Source of the DNA: Synechococcus sp. M16.1
GTDB lineage: Bacteria > Cyanobacteriota > Cyanobacteriia > PCC-6307 > Cyanobiaceae
Length of the DNA stretch: 64,000 nucleotides
Reading direction: 5' to 3'
Assembly: GCF_014279895.1 (NCBI RefSeq)
Contig: NZ_CP047954.1
Location: 1,116,001-1,180,000 of the forward strand
Shown: piece by piece, positions 18,422 to 27,638 of the stretch
Layout: every line of letters begins with the position of its first letter
How positions within the stretch are numbered: the first letter of the stretch is position 1
The notes under the pieces: model-generated
What the model saw: the letters and a program-made list of their open reading frames with translations, nothing else
The model's database searches: none
What the model was told of the DNA's origin: nothing
Translations under genes and position numbers: made by a program

Positions 18422-19683
18422 AACTGCGCCGCTGGCTCGTGGGCGGTGCCTTGGCGCTGGTGATGGCCCTGGGTGTTCTGGTTGGATCAGCCTCCTCGCG
18501 CGCGGAGGAGGTGAGCATCCTGATGCCGTCGTCCTTCACCGATGCCAGTGCCGATCTGGTGAAAGCCTTCAACCGCGAGCATCGCGGCCGGATTCATCTC
18601 AAGTTGATGCGAGGTCCGTTGAACACGGAATCGATTTCAGACCTGGCGATCAGCAGTCTTCTGCTCGGTGATGCGCCGTTCGATGCGCTGTTGATGGATG
18701 TCACCTGGTTGCCGAAATATGCCGCCGCCGGCTGGCTGGAAGCCCTGGATCCCTGGTTTGGTCAGGGCGACCAGGAGCAGCTGGTGCAAGGGGCACGGCT
18801 GGGCAATGACTACGACGGCCATCTCTACCGCTGGCCGCTGGTGGCCGATGTGGGACTGCTCTACTGGCGCACGGATCTGATGGAGCTGCCACCAACAACG
18901 CCCGATGCGCTGGTGGAGGTTGCCGGACGCCTCGTTGAAAGCCAGGCCGTTGCCAACGGTTTTGTCTGGCAGGGGCGTCAGTACGAAGGATTGAGCTGCG
19001 ACTTCCTTGAAGTGCTGCAGGGCTTCGGCGGTGACTGGATGGACACCACCACCAACGCCATGGAGCTCGATTCGCCTGAGGCAACGGCCGCAGCAGCCTG
19101 GTTGAACGGTCTGATCAGCGAAGGCGTCAGCCCCTACGCCGTGACCAATTACGCCGAGGCGGAGTCGCTTCAGGCCTTCAAGGCCGGTGATGCCGCTCTG
19201 ATGCGCAACTGGCCCTACGCCTGGGCTGAACTCCAGAAGGACGACAGCGCGGTGAAGGGCAACGTCGGCATCAGCCTGATGGTGGCGCAACCGGGTGAAC
19301 GCCCCGGAGCCACCCTCGGCAGCTGGGGGCTGAGCCTGATGCGCCAATCGCAGCACAAGGAAGCAGCGGTGGAAGCGATTCGCTACCTCACCAGCGAAGA
19401 AGCCCAACGGCAGCGCTTTCTCAACAACGGCTACACCCCCATCCAGGCGGATCTGTTCAACGACCCGGAGATGCTGAAGGCCTCTCCCGTGCTGCCGGAT
19501 CTGCTGGTGGCCTTGAACCATGCTGTGGTTCGTCCGCCTACCCCGCTGTATGCCCAGCTGAGCGATGTGGTGCAGCGGGAACTCAACGGCTTGTTCACCG
19601 CTGGCGGATCCGCCGACGAGGCCATGGCCACCAGTCAGCAGCGGAGCCAGACTCTGCTGCGCGCTGCGGGAGCCACGCCATGA
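18418..19683 (+). CDS. ggtB: Glucosylglycerol ABC transporter substrate-binding protein
   Basis: Extracytoplasmic sugar-binding protein of 421 residues. Signal peptide: MKLRR then a hydrophobic core to SASSRAEE. The mature part follows the family 1 solute-binding fold (DASADLVKAFNREHRG, ALLMDVTWLPKYAAAGWLE, AALMRNWPYAW). Assigned to glucosylglycerol uptake because it is translationally coupled to ggpS upstream (ATGA at 18418-18421) and to two permeases and an ATPase downstream. Related sugars such as sucrose or trehalose may also be bound. Confidence 0.88.
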   Translation: MKLRRWLVGGALALVMALGVLVGSASSRAEEVSILMPSSFTDASADLVKAFNREHRGRIHLKLMRGPLNTESISDLAISSLLLGDAPFDALLMDVTWLPKYAAAGWLEALDPWFGQGDQEQLVQGARLGNDYDGHLYRWPLVADVGLLYWRTDLMELPPTTPDALVEVAGRLVESQAVANGFVWQGRQYEGLSCDFLEVLQGFGGDWMDTTTNAMELDSPEATAAAAWLNGLISEGVSPYAVTNYAEAESLQAFKAGDAALMRNWPYAWAELQKDDSAVKGNVGISLMVAQPGERPGATLGSWGLSLMRQSQHKEAAVEAIRYLTSEEAQRQRFLNNGYTPIQADLFNDPEMLKASPVLPDLLVALNHAVVRPPTPLYAQLSDVVQRELNGLFTAGGSADEAMATSQQRSQTLLRAAGATP

Positions 19684-20546
19684 CGATGCTCCTGGCTGCA
19701 CCTGCGCTGCTGTTGATCGCGGTGGTGTTCGGCTGGCCGATGCTTCGCTACGCCTGGCTGAGCTTCCACGCTGATTCCGTTCTCACCGGCCTTGAACCGG
19801 TGGCCAACGGCGGTGCTAATTGGTGGCGACTGGCGGCTGATCAGCGCTTCTGGCTGGATGCCGGACAAACCGCGCGATTCGCCCTGATCTCAGTGGGTTT
19901 GGAGTTGCTGTTGGCCCTGGCCATTGCGCTGCTGCTGCATCAACGCTGGCGCGGCAGGGGAGCTGTTCGCGCCCTGACCCTGCTGCCCTGGGCCCTGCCC
20001 ACAACAATGATGGCCCTGGGCTGGCGCTGGATCTTCAACACCCCCTACGGCCCGATTGAGGTGCTGGCACGAAGCCTTGGCCTCAACTCCCTGGATCTGC
20101 TGTCCACCCCATCGATCACCTGGCTGGTGACCGTGTTTGCGGATGTCTGGAAAACAACCCCCTTCATCACCCTGATTCTTCTGGCGGGACTCCAGAGCAT
20201 TCCCGACGACCTCTACAGCGCCTTTCGCCTGGAAGGGGGAACGCCCCTTCAGGCGCTTCGCAGGGTCACCCTGCCGCTGCTGCTCCCCTACATCCTGCTG
20301 AGCCTCCTGTTCCGCCTGGCCCAGGCTTTCGGGGTGTTTGATCTGGTGCAGGTGCTTACCGGTGGTGGTCCCGCCGGCAGCACCGAAAGCATCGCCCTCT
20401 ATGCCTACCTCAACGGCATGCGCTTCCTCGATTTCGGCTACAGCGCCACGGTGATGCTCGCGGGATTCCTGCTGCTCACCGCGCTGATTCTTGCGGGCAC
20501 GTTGCTGCTGAGGAGCTTCGGTCTGTTGAGGTCCCTCGACCGATGA
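19680..20546 (+). CDS. ggtC: Glucosylglycerol ABC transporter permease GgtC
   Basis: Membrane subunit of 288 residues in the MalF/UgpA family with about six membrane helices. The EAA motif FRLEGGTPLQALRRVTLPLL contacts the ATPase. Start ATG 19680 overlaps the ggtB stop by 4 bp. It pairs with GgtD, encoded next. Confidence 0.88.
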   Translation: MTMLLAAPALLLIAVVFGWPMLRYAWLSFHADSVLTGLEPVANGGANWWRLAADQRFWLDAGQTARFALISVGLELLLALAIALLLHQRWRGRGAVRALTLLPWALPTTMMALGWRWIFNTPYGPIEVLARSLGLNSLDLLSTPSITWLVTVFADVWKTTPFITLILLAGLQSIPDDLYSAFRLEGGTPLQALRRVTLPLLLPYILLSLLFRLAQAFGVFDLVQVLTGGGPAGSTESIALYAYLNGMRFLDFGYSATVMLAGFLLLTALILAGTLLLRSFGLLRSLDR

Positions 20547-21388
20547 CCCATGGATCGATGACAAGTGGACTGATAACACGACGTTCCCTCTGGATTGCAC
20601 TGCTGCTGGTCTGGTCCCTCGCTCCGATGCTGTGGCAGCTGCTGAGTTCCTTCACCACCGCAGATGCTCTGGTCAAAGAGCAACTGAGCTTCTGGAGCCG
20701 TTGGACGCTGAACAACTACCGGGATCTGCTCAGCACCGATCCGCCCTTCTGGCGTTACCTGCTCAACAGCAGCTTGGTGGCTTCCCTCACCACACTGCTC
20801 ACCTTGATGCTGGCCATCCCCGCCGCCTACGGACTGGCAAAGCTGCCTCAGCGGTTGCAAGGAATCCTCCGCACTGCCGTGGTGGGCGCCGCTCTGTTCC
20901 CTTATGTGCTGCTGTTTCTGGCGCTGCTCGAACTGGCCCGCACCTTTTCCCTCGGCAACAACCTGATCGCCATCGCCATTCCCTACAGCGCTTTGTCGAT
21001 GCCTCTGGCCCTGCTGCTGCTCACAGCGGCCTTTGAAGCACTGCCCAACGACCTCGAAGACGCAGCAAAGCTGGAGGGATTGTCGTTGTGGCAGCGGCTG
21101 CGCTGGGTGCTGCTCCCCTTGATTGCCCCGGCCTCCGCCAGCACAGCAATCCTGGTGTTCCTGTTCGCCTGGAACGAATATCCCGTGGCGCTCACCTGGC
21201 TGAGCCGCAGCGATCTGCTCACATTGCCGGTGGCGATGGCCCGAATTGCGGGATCATCCACCTATTCCGTCCCGTACGGCACCTACGCGGCAGCCACCGT
21301 GCTCGGTGCCATTCCTCTTCTGGTGCTGGTGCTGGTGTTTCAGCGCCAGATCGTCAGTGGACTCACCAACGGAGCCATCAAGGGATGA
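20543..21388 (+). CDS. ggtD: Glucosylglycerol ABC transporter permease GgtD
   Basis: MalG/UgpE-type permease of 281 residues with about six membrane helices. The EAA segment is DAAKLEGLSLWQRLRWVLLP. The start overlaps the ggtC stop by 4 bp and its stop overlaps ggtA by 4 bp, continuing the coupled operon. Confidence 0.88.
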   Translation: MTHGSMTSGLITRRSLWIALLLVWSLAPMLWQLLSSFTTADALVKEQLSFWSRWTLNNYRDLLSTDPPFWRYLLNSSLVASLTTLLTLMLAIPAAYGLAKLPQRLQGILRTAVVGAALFPYVLLFLALLELARTFSLGNNLIAIAIPYSALSMPLALLLLTAAFEALPNDLEDAAKLEGLSLWQRLRWVLLPLIAPASASTAILVFLFAWNEYPVALTWLSRSDLLTLPVAMARIAGSSTYSVPYGTYAAATVLGAIPLLVLVLVFQRQIVSGLTNGAIKG

Positions 21389-22377
21389 CACTGCAACTTC
21401 GGGCCATCAACAAGCGCTTCGGCGAACGACAGGTTCTTTACGAGCTCGACCTCGATGTGGCCAACGGCGAATGCGTCGCTCTGCTTGGAGCCAGCGGCTG
21501 TGGGAAAAGCACGGCCCTGCGTCTGATCGCCGGGCTCGATCACCCCGATCAAGGGTCGATTCGCATCAATGGTGCGGAGATGGTCGACGTGCCCGCTGAA
21601 CGTCGCCGGGTGGGGATGGTGTTTCAAAGCTATGCCCTGTTCCCGCATCTGAATGTGTGGGACAACCTCGAACTTGGGCTGCGCATGCGGGGCGGCAGCG
21701 CCGCCGCCCGCGATGAACGAATCCGCGGCGTCCTGGAGGTGTTGCAACTCAGCGGGCAAGCCCGGCAACGACCCTCACAACTGTCCGGCGGCCAGCGCCA
21801 GCGCGTCGCCCTGGCCCGAGCCCTGTTGCGGGACCCCCTCGTTTACCTGCTCGATGAGCCGATGAGCAATCTGGATGCCCAGTTGCGTGAGGACCTGCGG
21901 CCTCAATTGCGCCGCCTGATGATCGGCGGTGAGCAACCTGTGGTTTACGTCACCCATGACCAGCAGGAGGCGATGGCGCTGGCGGATCGCATCGCTGTGA
22001 TGCGCGAGGGAAGGATTGAACAGATCGGAACACCCCGCGAGCTGTACCTGCAACCGGCCAGCACCTACGTCGCCCAGTTCATCGGCCGCCCGCAGATGAA
22101 TCTCTTGCCAGCCAGAGACGGAGTGATCACGGGCATCCGACCGGACGATCTAAGGCTCGATCCCGCGGGCTCACCCTGCACGATCCTCAGCCGTGAATGG
22201 TTCGGAGCCAACCAGATGCTTCTGGTGCGCTGCGATCGCGGCGACCTGCGGCTGGTCTGCCCCGGAGAAACAGCGATCGAGGCTGAGCCACGCATCAGTT
22301 GGCCCAGCGCTTGTGAGCATCGCTTCGATGCCGTCAGCGGCCGTCGTCTGCCGTCAAATCGGCTGCCATCCGATTGA
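21385..22377 (+). CDS. ggtA: Glucosylglycerol ABC transporter ATP-binding protein
   Basis: MalK/UgpC-type ATPase of 330 residues: Walker A GASGCGKS around residue 35, Q-loop FQSYALFPHL, signature LSGGQRQRVALARAL, Walker B YLLDEPMSNLD and switch VTHDQ. The C-terminal part is an OB-like regulatory domain (ITGIRPDDLRL). ATG 21385 is chosen; the frame open from 21088 lies within ggtD. Last gene of the ggpS-ggtBCDA operon. Its 3' end overlaps the convergent pyruvyl-transferase gene by 44 bp. Confidence 0.9.
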   Translation: MTLQLRAINKRFGERQVLYELDLDVANGECVALLGASGCGKSTALRLIAGLDHPDQGSIRINGAEMVDVPAERRRVGMVFQSYALFPHLNVWDNLELGLRMRGGSAAARDERIRGVLEVLQLSGQARQRPSQLSGGQRQRVALARALLRDPLVYLLDEPMSNLDAQLREDLRPQLRRLMIGGEQPVVYVTHDQQEAMALADRIAVMREGRIEQIGTPRELYLQPASTYVAQFIGRPQMNLLPARDGVITGIRPDDLRLDPAGSPCTILSREWFGANQMLLVRCDRGDLRLVCPGETAIEAEPRISWPSACEHRFDAVSGRRLPSNRLPSD

Positions 22378-23443
22378 GAAGCTCGCTGTGCGCTGACGCC
22401 TGGCGGCGCAGGGCTTCGGTCTGATCAGGATCGGCTGGACGGTCCACCTCGGACCGCCAAAGCCTCAGCAGATCATCCACAGAGGGAAGCGAGCGCAAGG
22501 GGATGCATGGCACCGTGGCCATGGCCGCTGCAGCCTCCACCTTCGGGTCGTAGCTGAGGGCAGCCATGGGGCTGTTGGCCAGTCGGGCCAGGATCAGGGC
22601 ATGCAACCGCATCGGCAGCACCAGACGCGTCCGCTGCACCAGATCGGACACAGCCTCCAGGGACTGGGGCACCAGGGTTGAGCTGCGTGCTTTCAATCGC
22701 GCCGGCAGCAGACCTTGATCACTCAGGTGCTGCAACAGGGGAGCGTCCTGATGGTGATGGAAGGCCAGCCAGATCACCGGCGCATCCAAGTCGGCACTGA
22801 GCCGATCCAAAGCCTCCGTCAAGCAACGCCAGCCTGCGGAATCCAGCAAAGGTGTGGGACGCCAGCTGAGCACGATCGCGTCGCCACCAAGCCAAGGGCG
22901 CGCCGGCATCTGCCAGACCGGATCGGCGGCCAGCACCATCGGCAGCTTGGGGGCCCAACGCTGGGCCAAATCAAAGGAGCGCTGATCCCTCCAACTCGCT
23001 GCCTTGCAAAGGGGCAACACCGTGCGAACCAACAGGCGACTGATCCGACGCCGCAAGGGTCCAAGGCCCTGCCCCCAGAGAACCACCTCGGCGCCACCGA
23101 GGCGGGCAACCGTCATCAGCAGCAGGTAATAAACGAGGCTGCTGAAGCTGGTGCTGTCCTGCAGCAGGCTCCCGCCACCAAGCACCAGAACATCAGCCCT
23201 CAGGGCCGCACGTAGACAGCGCCGCAGGGAACGGCGGTTCACCGTCTGCGCCGACGGAGCCAAGGCCAGAACGGGGGCTGGATCGCGGGCTGTGATCAAC
23301 AGCTGCTGCGGCTCGGGAAGAGACGACACCAGCACCTGCAGCAGGGCATCGTCGCCGAGGTTGTGCTCTCCGTAGTAGCCGCAAAGCAGCAATACAGGCG
23401 CAGTGGGGCGGACCACGGGCAGCAGCCTGTTCACTCCGGGCAT
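22334..23443 (-). CDS. csaB: CsaB-like polysaccharide pyruvyl transferase
   Basis: 369-residue enzyme of the polysaccharide pyruvyl transferase family, which adds pyruvate ketals to cell-surface glycans. Landmarks: GYYGEHNLGDDALLQ near the N-terminus, VLVLGGGSLLQDSTS, VVLWGQGLGPLR, and the LVLPMRLHALILARL segment late in the protein. The start is ATG 23443; the much longer open frame to 23779 is antisense to the DUF2499 gene and low-complexity. Divergent from the DUF2499 gene. Confidence 0.86.
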   Translation of the reverse strand: MPGVNRLLPVVRPTAPVLLLCGYYGEHNLGDDALLQVLVSSLPEPQQLLITARDPAPVLALAPSAQTVNRRSLRRCLRAALRADVLVLGGGSLLQDSTSFSSLVYYLLLMTVARLGGAEVVLWGQGLGPLRRRISRLLVRTVLPLCKAASWRDQRSFDLAQRWAPKLPMVLAADPVWQMPARPWLGGDAIVLSWRPTPLLDSAGWRCLTEALDRLSADLDAPVIWLAFHHHQDAPLLQHLSDQGLLPARLKARSSTLVPQSLEAVSDLVQRTRLVLPMRLHALILARLANSPMAALSYDPKVEAAAAMATVPCIPLRSLPSVDDLLRLWRSEVDRPADPDQTEALRRQASAHSELLNRMAADLTADDGR

Positions 23444-23470
23444 TATCAACCGATTCCTAGGATTCAGGGC

Positions 23471-23764
23471 ATGCACGCGTTGTCGCTCGGAACCTGGTGG
23501 ATCCATGTCGCCTCCGTGGTGGAGTGGTGCGTGGCGATCGTGTTGATGCATCGGCGTGGGCTGCAGGGCCTGGCCTGGGCCATGCTTCCGGCCCTGGTCA
23601 GTGCCATGGCTGCCTGCACCTGGCATCTGTTTGACAACATCGAAGCGCTGCGGGGGCTGGTCACCCTTCAGGCCCTGTTCACCGTGATCGGCAACTGCAC
23701 CCTGGCCTTGGCGGCCTGGCAGCTCCAACGTCGCCGGCAGGTGGACGGAGTCAGTGCTCCATGA
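23471..23764 (+). CDS. DUF2499 (Ycf49-like) membrane protein
   Basis: 97 residues with about three hydrophobic segments, starting MHALSLGTWWIHVASVVEW. The pattern matches DUF2499, a family of cyanobacteria and plastids of unknown function. The stop overlaps the DUF3593 start by 4 bp, so the two are co-translated; the two families are commonly neighbours in cyanobacteria. Confidence 0.85.
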   Translation: MHALSLGTWWIHVASVVEWCVAIVLMHRRGLQGLAWAMLPALVSAMAACTWHLFDNIEALRGLVTLQALFTVIGNCTLALAAWQLQRRRQVDGVSAP

Positions 23765-24048
23765 ACTTCGATCCCGCACCGCTGTTCGCCGCCTCGCTGA
23801 TCCCCTATCTCCTCTTTCTGCACTGGCTGCGGAAAAGTGAGGCGCTTCCGCTGATGGCGGAGCGGGGATTTCAGCTCACCCTGCTGTTTGTGGCCGTCAC
23901 GATTGGTGCTGCCATTGCCGCCCTGCGCTGCTGCTCAGCGGAACTGGTGGAGATTGACTGGTTGCACGGTGGGGCAGAAGCCTTTCTCACCCTCAGCAAC
24001 ACGGTTTTGGTGATCGGTTTGTTGTTACCAACCCCCAAAAAAGGGTGA
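23761..24048 (+). CDS. DUF3593 membrane protein
   Basis: 95 residues, about three hydrophobic segments (LFAASLIPYLLFLHWL, LLFVAVTIGAAIAAL, TLSNTVLVIGLLLP). It matches the cyanobacterial DUF3593 family, function unknown. Coupled to the preceding DUF2499 gene through ATGA overlap. psaK follows after about 70 bp. Confidence 0.85.
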   Translation: MNFDPAPLFAASLIPYLLFLHWLRKSEALPLMAERGFQLTLLFVAVTIGAAIAALRCCSAELVEIDWLHGGAEAFLTLSNTVLVIGLLLPTPKKG

Positions 24049-24116
24049 ACAACTCTTAAGAGAGTCAGGCAAGGCGTCGCTAGCGCCGGAAGATGAGGTG
24101 TCGCTCATTGGCTCGA

Positions 24117-24374
24117 ATGCTGACCCACCTTTTCGCGATCGCTCCCGCCTCCGTGTCCTGGTCTCCCAAGGTCGCCCTGGTGATGATCCTCTGCAATGTG
24201 GTTGCCATCATGGTCGGCAAGGCCACGATCAAGCACCCCAACGTTGGAGCCGCACTCCCCAACGCTTCCTTCTTCGGCGGCATGGGTCATGCAGCCCTGC
24301 TCGGCACCACCAGCCTCGGCCACATCATTGGCATCGGCGCCATCCAGGGTCTGGCCGCCCGCGGCGTGCTCTGA
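24117..24374 (+). CDS. psaK: Photosystem I subunit PsaK
   Basis: Peripheral two-helix subunit of PSI. 85 residues: first helix around VALVMILCNVVAIMVGK, the connecting loop with Lys-x-x-Lys and ATIKHPNVG, and the conserved GGMGHAALLGTTSLGHIIG helix near the C-terminus. Start ATG 24117 gives the usual length. A GC-rich hairpin follows at 24388. Confidence 0.92.
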   Translation: MLTHLFAIAPASVSWSPKVALVMILCNVVAIMVGKATIKHPNVGAALPNASFFGGMGHAALLGTTSLGHIIGIGAIQGLAARGVL

Positions 24375-24387
24375 AGCACATCTCTTG

Positions 24388-24410
24388 AGGGAGGAGCCCG
24401 TCTCCTCCCT
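24388..24410. terminator. Hairpin between psaK and the convergent flavoprotein gene
   Basis: A perfect 9-bp stem (AGGGAGGAG/CTCCTCCCT) with a 5-base loop lies between the two convergent stop codons. There is no long T-run on either side, so if it terminates transcription it is a weak or bidirectional terminator. Confidence 0.6.
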
Positions 24411-24425
24411 GAAACAACCCTTGGC

Positions 24426-25613
24426 TTAGAGCAGATACGGCAACAGACGCAGGCCGTAACGCTCGAAGTTGTAGTTGAACAACAGCTCTGAGAGAGCGGT
24501 GGCTTCTGCGGTCGCAGACAGCCCATGGATCAAACGTTCCAGACGTCGGTCCGCCCTTGGATTGTCGAGGCCCCACCAGGTGCGCCGCGCCAGCCGGCCC
24601 GACACCAACCAACGCCAACTCCGTTGGGCCTTGAGTTGCTCTTGGTAGCGAAGGGCAATGGCCGTGGAGTCCCCAGACATCCCTTCAGCGATCAGCAGTT
24701 CGGCCAGTTGATCCGCGCTGTCCATCGCATGGCGGATCCCTTCTCCCCCAAGCAGATTGGCGGAACTGGCCGCATCCCCCACCGCCAGCAGGGCACCGGC
24801 CACCAAAGGTTCTGAGCGGGCGATGCTGCTGGACACCGGCCCGCCATGGCGATCCAGCACCGGGCAGGCGCTCAAGCCGCAGCGTTCAATCAAACGCCGA
24901 AGGGGTCCAGCCAGGCTGCCTGGACTCGGACGATCCGCCGGTGGGAGGTGACAGACCCCCACCTTCAGCCGTTGCCCCTGCATGGGAAAGATCCAGCCGT
25001 ATCCATGGGGGATCCAGTCGGTGCCCAGAAAGAAACTGATCCGATCCCGCCAGGCAGCCGCCTGACGGTCATCGGCCTGCAGCAACCACTCAACGCCGAT
25101 CCCCTGCAGCAGAGGATCCTCGGGATTGGGGCTGAGGCCGGCCTGCTGCAGCAGATCTCGGCGTGCACCGGTGGCATCAATCAGCCAGCGCGCTGAGCGC
25201 AATGACGTACGCCCATCACGTGTTTGCAACCGCACGCTGGCTTGATCGGCCGTGAGCGTGCTCAGCGCAGCCCGGCAGCCCTGGATCAACTCGACCCCAT
25301 GGCGGCGCGCTTCCTCCCAGAGCCAGGACCGAAGCCAGCCGAAGTCGAGCACCACCCCCAGATCGCCGGACGACCACCACTGATGAACCAGACCCGAGGG
25401 ATCGTGCAGCTGCCAGCCCTGCCAGGTGGCGGCAATGGCGTCATCCGGAAGACCCAAGCGACGAACAGCCTCCAGAGGCAGGGCTCCACTGGAATAGGCA
25501 TGGCGATGGGGATCAGCCAGGCGATCCACCAGGGTCACCTCAGCACCCGCCCGCGCCAGTTGAATCGCCAGACGGGCACCGGACGGTCCCGCGCCAACGA
25601 TCAGAACGGACAC
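24426..25613 (-). CDS. Geranylgeranyl-reductase-like FAD-dependent oxidoreductase
   Basis: 395-residue flavoprotein. N-terminal dinucleotide-binding motif VLIVGAGPSGARLAIQLARAG and the second FAD motif AVGDAASSANLLGGEGIRHAM near residue 275. This matches the group containing ChlP and lycopene cyclases/halogenase-like enzymes; it is not ChlP itself. The substrate is unknown, possibly an isoprenoid given that dxs is the upstream operon partner, 13 bp away. Start GTG 25613 is chosen because upstream frame lies inside dxs. Confidence 0.8.
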   Translation of the reverse strand: MSVLIVGAGPSGARLAIQLARAGAEVTLVDRLADPHRHAYSSGALPLEAVRRLGLPDDAIAATWQGWQLHDPSGLVHQWWSSGDLGVVLDFGWLRSWLWEEARRHGVELIQGCRAALSTLTADQASVRLQTRDGRTSLRSARWLIDATGARRDLLQQAGLSPNPEDPLLQGIGVEWLLQADDRQAAAWRDRISFFLGTDWIPHGYGWIFPMQGQRLKVGVCHLPPADRPSPGSLAGPLRRLIERCGLSACPVLDRHGGPVSSSIARSEPLVAGALLAVGDAASSANLLGGEGIRHAMDSADQLAELLIAEGMSGDSTAIALRYQEQLKAQRSWRWLVSGRLARRTWWGLDNPRADRRLERLIHGLSATAEATALSELLFNYNFERYGLRLLPYLL

Positions 25614-25626
25614 CGATCCCTCAGCT

Positions 25627-27558
25627 TCAGGCCTGGAGGGCCTTGATCGAAGCGGTGGCTGGCAGATCACCAGAGGTGTTGCTGAAGCGCTCAAGGATGC
25701 GTTCAGCCATCTGCGCAGGAGTAAGGCCAAGGGCTTCCTTGCTCTGCTGCGGCGTGGCGTGATCAACCAGCTGGTCGGGGATACCGATGCGCAACATCGA
25801 CACGTTGATGTCCTGATCGATCAACGACTCCAGAACCGCTGCGCCAAAACCACCGGGCAGGGCTCCCTCTTCCATGGTGACCACGCGGGGAATGCGACGT
25901 GCCAGGGGATGGATCAGCGCCTGATCCAGGGGCCTCAGGAAGCGGGCGTTGATCACGGTGGTGGAGAGACCGGCTTCCTCCAGAAGCGTTGCTGTGGCGA
26001 GGGCCGGAGCCACCATCGAGCCGTAGGCCACGATCATCAGATCGTCGCCTTCCCGCAGCAGTTCACCGCGGCCGATCGGCAGAGACTCCCAACCCTCTTC
26101 CATCAAGGGCACGCCTTCCCCGGAGCCCCGCGGAATCCGCAGCGCCGTGGGCCCGTCGTGCTGCAGGCAGGTCACCAGCATGCGCTGAAGCTCAGCCTCA
26201 TCCTTCGGTGCCATCACCGTGAAGTTGGGAATGGCCCGCATGTAGCTGATGTCGTACTGACCCTGGTGGGTCGGCCCGTCGGCACCAACAATGCCGGCAC
26301 GATCGAGCACGAAGGTGACCGGCAGCTTCTGGATGCCCACGTCGTGGATCAACTGGTCGTAGGCGCGCTGAAGGAAGGTGCTGTAGATGGCAACGACAGG
26401 ACGCAACCCCTCGCAGGCCATACCTGCCGCCAGGGTGACGGCATGTTGCTCAGCGATGCCCACGTCCACGTACTGGTCAGGAACGGCCTTCTGAAGCAGA
26501 TCGAGACCGGTACCAGTGGCCATGGCCGCAGTGATGCCGATCACCCGACTGTTCTGCTCACACAGCTTGACCAGGGTCTGCCCAAACACCTTGCTGTAGC
26601 TGGGGGGCTTGGGCTTGGACGACGGAATCGCCTTGCCGGTGCCGAGATCAAAAGCTGATTGGGCGTGGTAGCCCACCTGATCGGCCTCGGCGTAGGGATA
26701 GCCCTTGCCCTTTTTGGTGACCACATGCACCAGCACAGGGCCACCCTCACGGTGAGCTGCCTGGAAGGTGCGCACCATTTCACCGATGTCGTGGCCGTCG
26801 ATCGGCCCCATGTAGGTGAAGCCAAGTTCCTCGAACACCGCACCCACCTTGGGAACCGCGAGGCGACGCATGCTGCCCTTGAGGCGGTTGAGTTCCGCAG
26901 GAATCTCACCACCCATGAAGGGCAGATGCCGAACGCTTTCCTCAACACTCCCTGAGAGGAACTGCATCGGTGGGCTGAGCCGCGCACGGTTCAGCACGTT
27001 CGAGAGCGCACCAACCGGCGGAGAGATCGACATGTCGTTGTCGTTCAGCACCACAAGGAGCGGCGTGTTGGGAAGGTGTCCGGCGTGGTTGATGGCCTCC
27101 AGAGCCATGCCGCCTGTCAGGGCTCCATCACCGATGACGGCAACGCATTTGAACGACTCGCCCCGGTTGTCCCGCGCCATGGCCATGCCCAGCGCCGCTG
27201 AGATGGAGGTGCTGGCATGACCCGCTCCGAAGTGGTCGAAATCGCTCTCTGTGCGCTTGAGGTAACCCGCCACCCCGTGCTGCTGGCGCAGGGAGTCGAA
27301 ATCGTTGAACCGGCCGGTGATCAATTTGTGAGGGTAGGCCTGATGGCCCACATCCCAGATCACACGGTCATGGTCGAGATCCAGCGTCTGGTAAAGCGCC
27401 AGGGTCAGCTCCACAACCCCCAGGCCAGGCCCCAGGTGGCCACCGCTGGTGGACACCACCTGCAGATGCCGCTCACGAATCTGCCGAGCCACGTCCTCAA
27501 GCTGGGCCGGGCTGAGTCCGTGCAGTTCATTCGGATGCTTCAGATCTCCGAGATGCAT
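25627..27558 (-). CDS. dxs: 1-deoxy-D-xylulose-5-phosphate synthase
   Basis: First enzyme of the MEP isoprenoid pathway, joining pyruvate and glyceraldehyde 3-phosphate with thiamine diphosphate. 643 residues. Landmarks: [29 protein letters not shown], the ThDP/Mg motif [15 protein letters not shown]... DNDMSISP, and [18 protein letters not shown] 27558 (MHLGDLKHP) is the usual start; the longer frame to 27714 runs over the divergent ilvA. Feeds chlorophyll phytol, carotenoids and quinones. Confidence 0.97.
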   Translation of the reverse strand: MHLGDLKHPNELHGLSPAQLEDVARQIRERHLQVVSTSGGHLGPGLGVVELTLALYQTLDLDHDRVIWDVGHQAYPHKLITGRFNDFDSLRQQHGVAGYLKRTESDFDHFGAGHASTSISAALGMAMARDNRGESFKCVAVIGDGALTGGMALEAINHAGHLPNTPLLVVLNDNDMSISPPVGALSNVLNRARLSPPMQFLSGSVEESVRHLPFMGGEIPAELNRLKGSMRRLAVPKVGAVFEELGFTYMGPIDGHDIGEMVRTFQAAHREGGPVLVHVVTKKGKGYPYAEADQVGYHAQSAFDLGTGKAIPSSKPKPPSYSKVFGQTLVKLCEQNSRVIGITAAMATGTGLDLLQKAVPDQYVDVGIAEQHAVTLAAGMACEGLRPVVAIYSTFLQRAYDQLIHDVGIQKLPVTFVLDRAGIVGADGPTHQGQYDISYMRAIPNFTVMAPKDEAELQRMLVTCLQHDGPTALRIPRGSGEGVPLMEEGWESLPIGRGELLREGDDLMIVAYGSMVAPALATATLLEEAGLSTTVINARFLRPLDQALIHPLARRIPRVVTMEEGALPGGFGAAVLESLIDQDINVSMLRIGIPDQLVDHATPQQSKEALGLTPAQMAERILERFSNTSGDLPATASIKALQA

Positions 27559-27638
27559 GCACTGCCAACTCCAATACGTGCAATCTACGGGAACCAACCC
27601 GGATCCTGTCTGGATCGAACCCTTGGAAGAATGGTGAG

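Noticed and set aside
24020-24050. Half of an HLR1-like (TTACCAA) site before psaK
   Set aside because: Only one half-site is visible, it lies inside the DUF3593 gene, and the second copy is not present.
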